A stretch of DNA of 64,000 bases from Ochromonas danica (GCA_015146655.1 VKHL01000116.1:26774-90773), one strand, 5' to 3'; shown: positions 54,031 through 64,000, numbered from the stretch's first letter. A program made the numbers and translations. The notes: generated from the sequence alone by a model not told the origin.

Positions 54031-54397
54031 TTTCGAAAGCTTTCTTGGTGATAGATGGGAAGGAGGATGGTCTATTGATTGTGACCATGGTGTTAAAATT
54101 GGCAACAAGAGAACCGGGAAGCAGTTGCGCCAACTCTGACTTTAACTTCACACAATTTTCCAACGCCAACACCACGACGGGCAAGGTGTGCAGGAAACGA
54201 ACGGGGTGCGCTCCACAAGTCTGTGGGGTGCGGGAAACGGGGACGACCCATTCCTCGCTAGAAATGCTATACATTTCAATCACATACCAAACAGGTGGCG
54301 CCGCAAGCACACGCGCGCAGAACCCAAGAAACAAAAATACAGTTGTGCTTTTGAAGACCTCTGGCAACAATCTTATGTATACACATGTACAAAGTGA
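54031..54397. other. Intergenic
   Basis: Upstream of the Cys-rich gene and downstream of the ABC1K gene. The minus-strand frame across it lacks a proper ATG. No gene is seen. Confidence 0.45.
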
Positions 54398-56201
54398 CTA
54401 ATTGGAAGATGCGGCCACCTCGGTTGCCTCAGGATCAGTGATCTCTTCCGGCTCTGGTAAAGGAAACTTAGCCAAACCCATCGCTTGCATAGCCTTTGCT
54501 TTCAATACAATAGGAATGCACTTTGAGATGAGGTCCAGGTTTCGATCGAGTGCAAGGGCTATTCCTTCCGCGACCTTCAATGCCATAGCTATTTTGAAGT
54601 AACCCGTATCAAGTCGAACATTGTGAACACGGGACAAATCACAAATTCGAACAAGATAATCCGACATATGTTCAAAATAATTCTGAGACTCCGCATCGAT
54701 AACAAGCTGCTGAACGCCACGGCAAAACGCATCATCACGTTCCAGTACGTTAGCTTCTTGTAACGACAAACGATCAGAGATTTGTTGAAGGCCCTGTTTG
54801 GACTTGCTAAGTATTTCCAAAGATCTTCTCTGAGCCTTTTCCAACATTAGCTTTCCAGCGAGATATCCGTCGTGTTGCATGAAAGCAAGACAAATATCAC
54901 GAAGCTCTTCATGCTCTTTCTCAGTGGGGGAGGAATATACAATGCCGCAATCCAACACCACAAGACGAGGCTCGCCATTGGGCTGAAGTTGAACCAAAAT
55001 ATTGCCCGGATGTAAATCGCCATGAATATAATTATCAAAGAACACCATCTTTAAGATCAAACGACAGCCAAGATCAGACAGCTTCTTCTTGAGGTTTCGT
55101 GCGTAAGAAGAAACATCATCAGCCAGAGACAAAAAAGACTTGATAGGATCACCTTCCATCAAAGTCTCGACAAGCACATTCTTTGTAATAAAACCCTCGA
55201 TAGGTTTAGGAAAAACAACCCAGTCATCAGCGGAGAATCTTTTGTTGAAAGTGCGCAGATGGTTCGCTTCCAGGCGCAAATCAAGTTGAAGATTCATAGA
55301 CTGAGCGAACTGTCTGCATGTGTCTCCCAAAGCCAAAATTTCAAGTCTAATGCAAATCAAAATCAAAGCATATTAGGGAACACACACCACAAGGCTGCGG
55401 TTAGGGTTAGGGTTAGAAAACTTACGAGGGCATAAGATCAACGAAGTCGGCAAATATTGAAAGCAACTCCATGTCAGTACGAATAAGCTGCTCCACATGA
55501 GGATGGATCATCTTAATGGCAACTTCTAACTCTTCTTTGCTTTGCTTCAGAAATCCTTTAAAGACTTGAGCAACGCTGCCAGATCCCAGTGGTGTGGGAT
55601 CCAATCTAAGGCGTGTCTTCCAATCGGAACCAAATGCGGCTGCAAGCGTGCGTTCCACCGTGTCCATCGAATAATTCACTTTCACATCGTCCTGCAACAC
55701 TTCAATTTTTTCGATCAGAGACGGAGGGAAAAGGTCCGGTCGAGTTGACGCCCACTGAGCCAGTTTGATAAAACATGGACCAAGGTGTTGGATGGCCCAA
55801 ACAAGGTAGCGCCAGGTCAACTGCTCTACTTCAGGAAAAGATTCTCCCAGCATATAGCTAGCTGGGACCAAACCAACCAGAGGTGCTCCATAGAGGAGGT
55901 AAGTCATGACGCGTTGAATATAGCGGACTGTATTCTGAACGGTTTTCTTTGCAGTGCGCACCTTTTCCTTTACCTCTTCCCAAAGCGATTTTACAGCGGG
56001 CCTGACAGGAATAACTGAAACAGTATCAATTAATGTGACCGAAGAATGCGAATGCACCGAGCTAATATTCACTGGGTGGAAAGGCTCGCAAGCGGCGGTC
56101 GTCGTCAGAGCTACGGCAGCGGACAATGCGGTGGGAACCTTCAGAGAGCGTGCATTAACCCATCTCTTAGCGTGGCTCAAAATACCTTTGTGACGATACA
56201 T
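54398..56201 (-). CDS. ADCK2: ABC1K/ADCK2-like atypical kinase
   Basis: Two exons, 56201-55426 and 55346-54398, give 574 aa. UbiB-family motifs are in order: GPCFIKLAQWASTRPDLFP (the KxGQ motif read as KLAQ), a nucleotide loop PLGSGSVAQVFKG where the usual Ala is Gly, YIHGDLHPGNILV, and DCG in place of DFG (VVLDCGIV). ADCK2 is the closest match I see. The family acts in mitochondria or plastids in quinone and lipid metabolism. From 56201 the leader MYRHKGILSHAKRWVNARSL is a good mitochondrial presequence; an upstream ATG at 56300 would give 607 aa but lies on a motif shared with the WARS promoter. The intron contains TTAGGGTTAGGGTTAG. Confidence 0.82.
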
Positions 56202-56529
56202 CTCAATGGCGCACAAATTAACGCTCAGTCCGCAAGGCCAGTTGCAGATTCGATTCTGCCATCGGAATGGATGGGGAAGCCGCACTCTTAAGTTAAACAT
56301 GGTAAAACTCAAAAAGGGTAAAAAGAGTAAAAAGAGGTAAAACTCGATGCGATGCGCATCTGTTTGTTTGTTACAATGGGCATCCAGTCCATTAGTCATT
56401 CCTCATCCTGTCCTCCCTTACCCTAACCCCACTGCTCCTTCCACGTCTTCACATTCCATCCCAGCATAGCCTTCTCTCTGTGCAACAATGGTAGCAGCAC
56501 TCAAAAAAGCCTTTACTATGAAATGGCGT
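56202..56529. other. Intergenic upstream of ABC1K, left flank of retroelement
   Basis: Contains CTCTTAAGTTAAAC (56285-56298), a CCCTTACCCTAACCCC stretch (about 56415) and AGGTAAAAA words. No gene is seen. Confidence 0.45.
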
Positions 56530-56534
56530 TCTAT

Positions 56535-56839
56535 TAGTAGTCATATTACTCCAGTTAAGTAATTACATAATACAAGTTAGTTAGATATTAAGTAATTACA
56601 TAATACGTGTTAAGTTATATATACATCTCTCCTCTGTTTACATACATATCCAAGAACCGAAATTGTGGTCAGTAGGAGTGTTGCGGAATGTGTGGCTCTG
56701 AGAGCACTCATTGACTGAACCTCCTCTGCCATAATAAAGGTTCTTGTGCCTATATAAGCCTGATTACATTCGGTGTCTCTTAACACCACCAACCTAATAA
56801 GAACCGATAAGGTATTCAGCATTAAGGTCTTACAAGACA
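56535..56839 (+). repeat. 5' LTR
   Basis: 305 bp, starts TAGTAGTC and ends CAAGACA, so it lacks the usual TG start. TATATAAG at 56751-56758 is a good TATA box. AATAAA at 56733 precedes it. Confidence 0.92.
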
Positions 56840-56856
56840 AGAACCTTTATTACAAG

Positions 56857-59800
56857 ATGAACAAGTTACTCTCGACCGAAGCTTTGAAAATGAAGAACCA
56901 ATTAAAACTTGACAATTGGTTCGCTTTTCAAAATGAATTAAAAGATTGCCTTCCACTCTTTAGAGATGCTGGAAAAGAAATCAATGGACATTCCATAAAA
57001 TATACGGAACCAGTGAGAACGACGACCGTAAAAACCATTCTCTTTACTGAAGATCATAAAAGGGTTCAAAAAGTGCGACTGTGGAACACCAAAATAGACG
57101 AAGAACCTTTCATAAAATCGTATGAAAGTTGGAAAAAGAAAACAGAAGAGTTAGAAAATGATCGCTCTATTCTGTTCTACTTTATTCTGAAGAATTTAAC
57201 ACCTTCTATCCTACAAAAAGTAAAAAATGAGGAAGGTTTTGAAAACCTCCAGCAGAAGAACAAGCCCAAAGAACTCTTGAAATTGCTCAAAGAAAAGGTT
57301 TTGGCCGCGGGAGACAACACTGGAGCCGCACTGCGCCAGAGATGGCAAAATATCAATCAAAATGATCAAGACCTTGAGACGTTTTTGGTTGAGTTCAATG
57401 GATATCTTGAGTTACTGAAAGGGACTCCATCTGAGCCGTCCGCGCAAGATCAACTCCAAGCTCTCTTTGAAGCCTTGAAGCCTGGTAGATACAGACTTTA
57501 TGTTCATGACGTTATCATGAAGGGAGAAACTCCAACCTTACAAGAAGCCCAGACAAAGCTCAAAAGACTAGAAGAGGTCTTAAAGTCTGAGGCGAAAAAG
57601 AGGAAAAGAAATGAAGAAGAAGATGTTTCGAAAGCTGCAGACGGAATTGCCATGCGAGTCACATCAAGTGAAAATAACAAAAGGAGAAGATTATCAGAAA
57701 ACTCTCGATTGCAAGGTCCAAGTCATCAGCAATCGCAGCGCAACAAGTATGGAAAGACATCTGAAATTCCAACAAGATGTCAAAATTGTGATTTGCCTGG
57801 TCATATTGGCCGACAATGCAAGAGATCAAAGACAAAGTGTCATTATTGCGGAAAAGACGGTCATATGGAGAAGTATTGCCGACTAAAAAGGAGAAAGAAT
57901 GAAGAAAATGGGAGATATTATGATCAAGATCGAAATAAGAATAATCGGAATCATTATCAACATGATCACAGCAAAAGAAGAGACTCGGAAATTGATAAAA
58001 AGAAGGAAGATCGAGCTTTTATGATTTCTGCAACTTCTGGTTGGAAAGGCAATAAAAATGATGATGTAGAAGATCTGCACGCTTTTTCATTCATGAGTAG
58101 AAGTCATCATTTTGCTGAGGAAAATAATAATAGCAGCATGCAGAAGTCTGAAAATGTCTATATTGACACCGCAGCAACAGTGCATGTCATCAGAGACCTC
58201 TCGCTCATTCGCTCAGTCAATGTGGATACTCAGACGGACCAAGGCATCCAATTGTCTCTTCAAGGAATCGCTGGAAGACCACTGAGATCAACAGCAGTGG
58301 GATCAATTCCCGGACTCGGACGATTTGCGATTGTTCCTGAAGCGGAAGCAAACCTCTTATCGGTACAAGAAGCCAATGATGAAAAGAAAGCAAGATTCAA
58401 ATGGACTTTTGAAGACAACAAATGGAAAATATATGAGAAGATGAAAAGAGATAAGCCACTAATGGTGGTGCCACATGATGGAAGAAATGGGTGGAATATG
58501 ACCCCTGAACAGTTCAGACTCTTGGCCAGAAACAGAGCCAGAGCAATGCAAGTCACCACACTTCCTGAATCTGAGCCATCTGAGGAGTGTGGAGAGGGTG
58601 GAATGCTTCTGACGACAGCTGATTTCTTGACCACTGTGAATGTGGAAAAGGCACCTGAAGAAGTAACCACCACACTCTCCCCAGATAGCATCAGGAAAAG
58701 TGGTGATGATGGAGAAAGGACAGCTGAGATAGCTGGTCAAAGTCCTGAGCATGAGAAAGACTCAGAGGAACCCAATGGGAATACCCGTCACTGGCCTCAA
58801 CAGCGGCAAAAGGACGGAAGAACCTTCTCTAAAGAGCAGAAGGTAAGAGCAAATGAAGTGTTTAAATTACACTGTTCAATGGGACATGTTTCCTACAACA
58901 AGCTAATGAATGGTCTAACAAATAATACTATAACAGGGACTCATCTCACTGCTAGGGATGTAGAGAACTGCTTGGAAATATTTGGACCTTGTCAGGCTTG
59001 CTTGGCTGGAAAGAGGACTGCTCCATCCTACCGTCATCAAAGCATGACGGAGCCTGCTAATAAAGTAGGAGACATCATACATGTAGACATACTCACCATG
59101 AGTAAGCCTAGTGTTAACAATAAGAATCAGTATCTGATTACACTTGATGAGTTTTCTACTTACCTGATGCTCATTCCCATGAGATCAAAGTTGGTAAACG
59201 ATGTCAATCAAGCAATCACAAAATTGATATCCTTCTATAACTCTTACAAGCACACTGTCACGATTATCCAATCAGACAGTGAAAATGTGCTAAAGGCTAG
59301 CGCTACATATGCAGGAATGAAACACATGGTGAGAATGAGGCACACGCCACCATACCAACACGCTCAGAGGATAGAACGATATGTGAGGACAATCAAAGAA
59401 CATGGAAGGTCAATTATTGACAGTCTACCATACATCTTACCAGAGACGCTCTATTCTGAACTCTTGCTGGCTGTGACTCAATGGCACAATGACTTGCCCA
59501 ACTCGCAGCAGAATAGCCAGAGTCCAAGGATGCTGGTCACTGGTGAGCGCACAGACCTCGGGAAAAGAGTATTGATACCCTTTGGGACAGTGGCAATGAC
59601 CTATAATGGGAAGAGGAAAGCCCAAGGTCAATCATCGCTAGGAGCCACCAATGCTGACCTAGGAATCATCCTGGGCCCAGCAATGACCACATATAATGCA
59701 GCAAGGATATATATATTCAAGACAAACAAGGTGGTCATACGACACTCATTCAATACCCTCAAACATATACCAAGCAACTGCAAGCTTGAAATGAAGCCAG

Positions 59801-60138
59801 AGAGGACACGGGAGCAAGAGATATTCCCCTCGATAGCAACAAGAGTATCATCACAACAAAGAAGAGAAGGGAATAAGAATGAGATAATATCAATAGATGA
59901 GTACAATCACAACAACAACGACAATGAGGAGATAGAAGCAGGAATAGAAAAAGATTCAACAAATCTACTCATATTTGATGAAGATCATCATCATCATATG
60001 GATCAAATAATAATGAATAGTGATGAAGAAGAAAATCAGACGAATGAGAACAGAACAGAAGAAGAACACGTGACTGCTGCGACACAACAGCAGGTACCAA
60101 TTAAAGAAACTGAGGAATTGTCAGTTAAAAGAAGATGA
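56857..60138 (+). CDS. Copia gag-protease-integrase polyprotein, RT missing
   Basis: 1093 aa from the ATG at 56857; the frame is open back into the LTR but this ATG opens the Gag domain (LKLDNWFAFQNELKD). Two CCHC zinc knuckles (CQNCDLPGHIGRQC and CHYCGKDGHMEKYC) lie at about 308-340. The protease site is YIDTAATVHV (about 435), with Ala where family members have Gly after DT/DS. The integrase has the His/Cys domain (HCSMGHVSYNKL, then CQACLAGK) and the acidic residues in HVDIL, QSDSEN and RIERY. The frame ends at a stop inside the first 297-bp repeat, before any RT motif. The Ala at the protease site may weaken it. Confidence 0.88.
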   Translation: MNKLLSTEALKMKNQLKLDNWFAFQNELKDCLPLFRDAGKEINGHSIKYTEPVRTTTVKTILFTEDHKRVQKVRLWNTKIDEEPFIKSYESWKKKTEELENDRSILFYFILKNLTPSILQKVKNEEGFENLQQKNKPKELLKLLKEKVLAAGDNTGAALRQRWQNINQNDQDLETFLVEFNGYLELLKGTPSEPSAQDQLQALFEALKPGRYRLYVHDVIMKGETPTLQEAQTKLKRLEEVLKSEAKKRKRNEEEDVSKAADGIAMRVTSSENNKRRRLSENSRLQGPSHQQSQRNKYGKTSEIPTRCQNCDLPGHIGRQCKRSKTKCHYCGKDGHMEKYCRLKRRKNEENGRYYDQDRNKNNRNHYQHDHSKRRDSEIDKKKEDRAFMISATSGWKGNKNDDVEDLHAFSFMSRSHHFAEENNNSSMQKSENVYIDTAATVHVIRDLSLIRSVNVDTQTDQGIQLSLQGIAGRPLRSTAVGSIPGLGRFAIVPEAEANLLSVQEANDEKKARFKWTFEDNKWKIYEKMKRDKPLMVVPHDGRNGWNMTPEQFRLLARNRARAMQVTTLPESEPSEECGEGGMLLTTADFLTTVNVEKAPEEVTTTLSPDSIRKSGDDGERTAEIAGQSPEHEKDSEEPNGNTRHWPQQRQKDGRTFSKEQKVRANEVFKLHCSMGHVSYNKLMNGLTNNTITGTHLTARDVENCLEIFGPCQACLAGKRTAPSYRHQSMTEPANKVGDIIHVDILTMSKPSVNNKNQYLITLDEFSTYLMLIPMRSKLVNDVNQAITKLISFYNSYKHTVTIIQSDSENVLKASATYAGMKHMVRMRHTPPYQHAQRIERYVRTIKEHGRSIIDSLPYILPETLYSELLLAVTQWHNDLPNSQQNSQSPRMLVTGERTDLGKRVLIPFGTVAMTYNGKRKAQGQSSLGATNADLGIILGPAMTTYNAARIYIFKTNKVVIRHSFNTLKHIPSNCKLEMKPERTREQEIFPSIATRVSSQQRREGNKNEIISIDEYNHNNNDNEEIEAGIEKDSTNLLIFDEDHHHHMDQIIMNSDEEENQTNENRTEEEHVTAATQQQVPIKETEELSVKRR

Positions 60139-60962
60139 GAACCTTTAAAGAAGAACAGGTGAGAGAGTCGGAGATTTTCCTTCTCTCTCGTATATTAAGG
60201 TGATTTACCTTAATATAATTGTAGGGGAACAGACGTTAATTACAATAAAAGATTCTAAATACATGACAAAGTCTGCACCCTACGTATTTACATAAATACA
60301 GAGAAAAAGCTTAAATAAAGTTAAGGAAATACGTAAATGCAATAAGGGTTGCAGGCAACACTACACTACCCTTTCTCACAAAGGATTCAGGTACCAATTA
60401 AAGAAACTGAGGAATTGTCAGTTAAAAGAAGATGAGAACCTTTAAAGAAGAACAGGTGAGAGAGTCGGAGATTTTCCTTCTCTCTCGTATATTAAGGTGA
60501 TTTACCTTAATATAATTGTAGGGGAACAGACGTTAATTACAATAAAAGATTCTAAATACATGACAAAGTCTGCACCCTACGTATTTACATAAATACAGAG
60601 AAAAAGCTTAAATAAAGTTAAGGAAATACGTAAATGCAATAAGGGTTGCAGGCAACACTACACTACCCTTTCTCACAAAGGATTCAGGTACCAATTAAAG
60701 AAACTGAGGAATTGTCAGTTAAAAGAAGATGAGAACCTTTAAAGAAGAACAGGTGAGAGAGTCAGAGATTTTCCTTCTCTCTCGTATATTAAGGTGATTT
60801 ACCTTAATATAATAGTTGTAGGGGAACAGACGTTAATTACAATAAAAGATTCTAAATACATGACAAAGTCTGCACCCTACATATTTACATAACTACAGAG
60901 AAAAAGCTTAAATAAAGTTAAGGAAATACGTAAATGCAATAAGGGTTGCAGGCAACACTACA
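60091..60962 (+). repeat. 297-bp tandem repeat, three copies
   Basis: Copies start at 60091, 60388 and 60685; the third ends at 60962, about 20 bp short, and has a 3-bp insertion and a few base changes. The first two are nearly identical. Each contains the end of the upstream frame with its stop, and an 11-bp hairpin TATATTAAGGT/ACCTTAATATA around GATTT (60191-60217 in copy 1). Confidence 0.95.
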
Positions 60963-61924
60963 AAGTATCCACAAGTCCACATCTAACATCATCATTGCGA
61001 GCAGCATTAGTCAAAACATATGTACACATTACGTATCATGATGAGGTAGAAGGTTACCTTGGAGTATCACTGAAGCAGTCTGCAGATCGCTCACATATCA
61101 CACTTACGCAAGAAGGACTGATACAGAAGATCCTTAGTGAGAATCTATCTCACACTGCAGCACCTGCAGGAACACCTGCTGGAAGTAATTTGTTCGAGGA
61201 AACAGGAGATAACACTCCTCTGCTGGAAGAAGAAAGGAAGAAGATACTCAGCATAACCATGGGCTTGATGTATATCGCTCGGCTCACGAGGCCAGATATA
61301 CTATTGCCAGTTACATACTTGGCGGCCAGAGTCCATGTGGCGACTAAGGCAGACAAGAGAAAGCTCGCTAGAGTACTTCGTTATCTGAAGAACACAAAGA
61401 CAAAAGGCATTAGTATCCAATGTGAAGGCAGTCTGAACATACAATGCTACTGTGATGCCAGCTACGGCACACACATGGACGGCAAGTCTCATACTGGATT
61501 CTTACTTACCATCGGAGAGAGCAACTCTTATCTCCATGCCAGAAGCTTCAAGCAGAAGCTAGCTGCTCTCTCATCCACGGATGCAGAGATCTATGCAACA
61601 ACACAGGCAGCCATCATGTCAGTATGGCTACGTAATTTGTGTGAAGAAATCATGACACACTTACCTCTGAGAAAGAGAAGCGAACCCTACTCCGTTCGAT
61701 TATTCCAAGACAACAAGTCTGGAATATGGCTAATGACAGAGAGCAGTAAGTACAGAAAGACAAAGCACTTACTTACGAAGCTCGCTTACCTTAAAGATCT
61801 CGTACGAGATCAGGTCATAGCCATTCAGTACCTCCAAACTGAAGAGATGCCTGCAGATGCGCTGACAAAGCCGCTGGCAGAAGCCCTATTCATGAAACAC
61901 ATGAGAATGATAGGGGTAAGATGA
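60962..61924 (+). pseudogene. Copia RT C-terminus and RNase H remnant
   Basis: The open frame has no convincing ATG near its start. It begins in the RT connection region (VEGYLGVSLKQ), continues with the conserved LMYIARLTRPDIL and ends with RNase H: YCDASYGTHMDGKSHTGF, KLAALSSTDAEIYA, LFQDNKSGIWL and TKPLAEALFMKH. The RT fingers and palm, including the catalytic YVDD, are absent. The remaining frame has no stop codons, so it decayed little after the deletion. Confidence 0.88.
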
Positions 61925-63620
61925 AAGAAATGACAATACAAAAGGGTATTGTGATAATAACTTACCAATGATACCGCGATGACACGCGAGGGGAAAGACT
62001 GCAAACCAAATAGGCTAAAAGAAGTCATAGCCTTGGTAGTTAGACAGTTGTAACCGAATTAACTTAACCTTAGTTGAAAGGGAACCGAGGTGTTGGACTT
62101 GTTGAGAGGGTGTATTTCACCTTAACCATCACCATTGAGAAGAGGGACCAGTGGTTCCCTAACTACGCTCTGGGTAGAGGCAGCTGCATGCTTAAGACCT
62201 TCCAAGAAGAGTGAACGCCATGGGCGATTGACGCCAGGTCCATTGAGGCCATGTGCCATGTTCCACACCAAGCAGGAGGGGCAGGCGAGAGCGAGCCATG
62301 CGGGCGGACACCAACGAGAAGCCGGACCATCTTGATGGCAAGGGCTTAAGACAGAATAGCCATGAGGAACGAGAGAAGGCTCTGTCAGATAGGCAGCCAC
62401 GCGTTCATGAACGCGGCAGAAGTCCAACAACACCACTGTGTGGGCAACAAGGCTGAAGAGGGTGAAAAAAGCTGGAGAGAAGACCCATCATGGGCACCAG
62501 CGAGAAAAGCTGTAGCAGCAGCATCAGAAATTAAAGAGGTTAATGACCTCGGCTGAAAGATAGCCATGCCAAGGGCAAAGAGAGGCAAGGTCCATAGAGA
62601 CCGTGTGCCAAGCCCAACACCAAGCAGAGGCAAAGAGAGAGCAAGCCCTGCTGGTGGCCGACGACAACAATGAACAGCCTGCCATCTGGATGGCATAAGC
62701 TGAAGGCACAATAGCCACGAGAAAAGATAGAAGTCTCTGTGAGACAGAGAGCAACGCGTTCACGAACGCGAATGAAGCCCAACAGCATCATGGGGGCGAG
62801 GCTGAAGCCAGCACCAGCTGGTGAAGACCCAACTCGTGGGCAACAGCGAAAAGTAGAAACAGCCACGAGAAGAGGTCGAATACCTCGGCTGAACAACAGT
62901 CATGGACTGAGAAGGGCGAACGGGGCCCGATACCACGTGGAGACCATGGAACAGCATGGCAGAAAATGGGGAGACCTCACGAACGAGGTGGACCCCGAGA
63001 AAAGAGAAAAGAGAAAAAGGACCCCATGGGTACCTTCAAACGATAGTCTTCGACGAGCTGAACAGGCCGGAAGATGAGTGAAATTGAGACCAGACCGACT
63101 GGGGGCACGAAGTGCACCAGGGTACTGATGAAAGTGGACTTGAAAGCAGTCCCAACTTGAATAATAAGGAACTCTTGCACAGAATGAGCAAGTAAATATA
63201 AAGAAATAAGAATCCGAAAAGTCAGAAAATGAGATCGGGCAGGAAAAGTCACTCCTCGCGGCCACGACCCGTGTAACAAGGAGGAAACTAAATAAGACGT
63301 GTTAGGAACACGCAAAATGAAACAGAAAGACGTCAAATCTGCATGCCATAATGTAATATGGATAAGATATTTAATATCAGAAAGAATGAAAAGTATTTGA
63401 AAGCTTACCTGATGTGAAATCAGAAGATTGCTGGAGACGCAATAGAGTCAAAACGCGATTTTTGACGAAGGCGAGCAGACTTTGCCTGGCAACACTTCGA
63501 AAATAAACAGACTTCATGAAAAACGCGATTTTTCAAAAAATCTGTAAAATGAAAAGCAATTAAAGAATGGACTTAGGTAGTGACCTGATCAGTCATCTAG
63601 CCACGTCCAAGAGGGTGTAT
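61925..63620 (+). other. Copia 3' non-coding region with 355-bp degenerate repeat
   Basis: GAGAGGGTGTATT at 62104-62116 resembles the true polypurine tract before the 3' LTR and may be a former or internal one. From about 62200 to 62910 two diverged copies of a roughly 355-bp unit are visible, each with ACGCGTTCA(T/C)GAACGCG (62399 and 62754). AAAACGCGATTTTT occurs twice (about 63451 and 63520). Minus-strand open frames here are not family-supported. Confidence 0.65.
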
Positions 63621-63925
63621 TAGTAGTCATATTACTCCAGTTAAGTAATTACATAATACAAGTTAGTTAGATATTAAGTAATTACATAATACATGTTAAG
63701 TTATATATACATCTCTCCTCTGTTTACATACATATCCAAGAACCGAAATTGTGGTCAGTAGGAGTGTTGCGGAATGTGTGGCTCTGAGAGCACTCATTGA
63801 CTGAACCTCCTCTGCCATAATAAAGGTTCTTGTGCCTATATAAGCCTGATTACATTCGGTGTCTCTTAACACCACCAACCTAATAAGAACCGATAAGGTA
63901 TTCAGCATTAAGGTCTTACAAGACA
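63621..63925 (+). repeat. 3' LTR
   Basis: 305 bp, identical to the 5' LTR except for one G/A difference in the AT-rich first third (CATAATACGTG against CATAATACATG). A purine-rich AAGAGGG tract at 63609-63615 just upstream is the likely polypurine primer. Confidence 0.92.
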
Positions 63926-63930
63926 TCTAT

Positions 63931-64000
63931 GTCTACTATCTAATTCCTATGTCTGCCTTGGCAATGTTTTCAAAAATTTAATTCAGGCTCATATCCTCTT
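63931..64000. other. Right flank of retroelement
   Basis: Seventy bases of flanking sequence that would have been continuous with 56529 before insertion. No gene is seen. Confidence 0.6.

Larger units (their letters stand above)
56535..63925 (+). mobile_element. Ty1/copia LTR retrotransposon, RT-deleted
   Basis: 7391 bp bounded by 305-bp direct LTRs and flanked by a 5-bp duplication TCTAT (56530-56534 and 63926-63930). The internal part has a gag-protease-integrase frame, a 297-bp repeat array where the reverse transcriptase should be, a fragment with the end of RT and RNase H, and about 1.7 kb of non-coding sequence. The LTRs differ at one position, so insertion was recent. The order integrase before RT/RNase H defines the copia superfamily. 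Transposition without an RT core would need a helper element. Confidence 0.93.

Noticed and set aside
54011-54370. Minus-strand frame with a signal-peptide-like start (FLFLGFCARVLA)
   Set aside because: The first codon is TTG, no ATG precedes the hydrophobic part, and it overlaps the start of the Cys-rich gene.
56610-56840. Minus-strand frame in the LTR, repeated at 63696-63926
   Set aside because: It recurs only because the LTRs are copies, and it runs against the element's transcription.
62122-62896. Similar minus-strand frames in the copia 3' region
   Set aside because: They are related because the DNA is a 355-bp duplication; their period is not a multiple of three and no protein family fits.

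Overview
The window is nuclear DNA from a eukaryote, most likely a photosynthetic protist with a red-algal-type complex plastid (ochrophyte-like). Genes have short GT-AG introns and lie close together on both strands. Two predicted proteins begin with a signal peptide followed at once by Phe (AVMA/FSP at 27087 and STQA/FFL at 39501), the signature of bipartite plastid presequences. Plastid-type enzymes are present (ClpP, FabG, a Ycf49-like membrane protein). No cobalamin, flagellar or ribosomal locus narrows the group, so the lineage is an inference. Exon boundaries were read by eye by matching splice phase and protein-family continuity.

Layout. 1-8 kb: TAF9, a DUF455 ferritin-like protein, a CYP7/CYP8-like P450, a myristoylatable EF-hand protein and a PP2C phosphatase. 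8-16 kb: glycerol kinase, ClpP, an FadH-type 2,4-dienoyl-CoA reductase, and an unrecognised membrane protein with five RRxS motifs. 16-30 kb: a multi-EF-hand protein, tryptophanyl-tRNA synthetase, a LARP4-like protein whose fourth intron holds a probable pair of C/D-box-like small RNAs, a paralogue of the first EF-hand protein, ARL16, a plastid-targeted unknown, a U2AF65-like splicing factor and a beta carbonic anhydrase. 30-47 kb: threonine deaminase, a DUF3593-DUF2499 protein, a Doa10/MARCH6 ubiquitin ligase, plastid FabG, BUD13, a TFIIIC90-like protein and a charged unknown. 47-48.2 kb: a TCTACAG heptamer array with higher-order structure and a 10-N gap. 48-56 kb, visibly more AT-rich: MAD2, a WD40 protein, an SCP-type phosphatase, a nucleoredoxin-like protein, a Cys-rich unknown and an ABC1K/ADCK2-like kinase. 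56.5-63.9 kb: a young Ty1/copia element.

Many neighbours are divergent pairs with 70-350 bp between start codons (TAF9/DUF455, FadH/membrane protein, WARS/LARP4, threonine deaminase/Ycf49-like, Doa10/FabG, TFIIIC/unknown, WD40/SCP), which suggests shared promoters. There is no operon-like pathway cluster; the genes are mostly housekeeping.

The most interesting items are the candidate intronic small-RNA pair in LARP4, with a covarying terminal stem; the copia element, which has 304/305 identical LTRs and a 5-bp target duplication but whose reverse-transcriptase core is replaced by three copies of a 297-bp repeat; a 16-nt LTR/primer-site complementarity in that element; the RRxS array protein; and an assembly gap whose two sides are identical over 77 bp.
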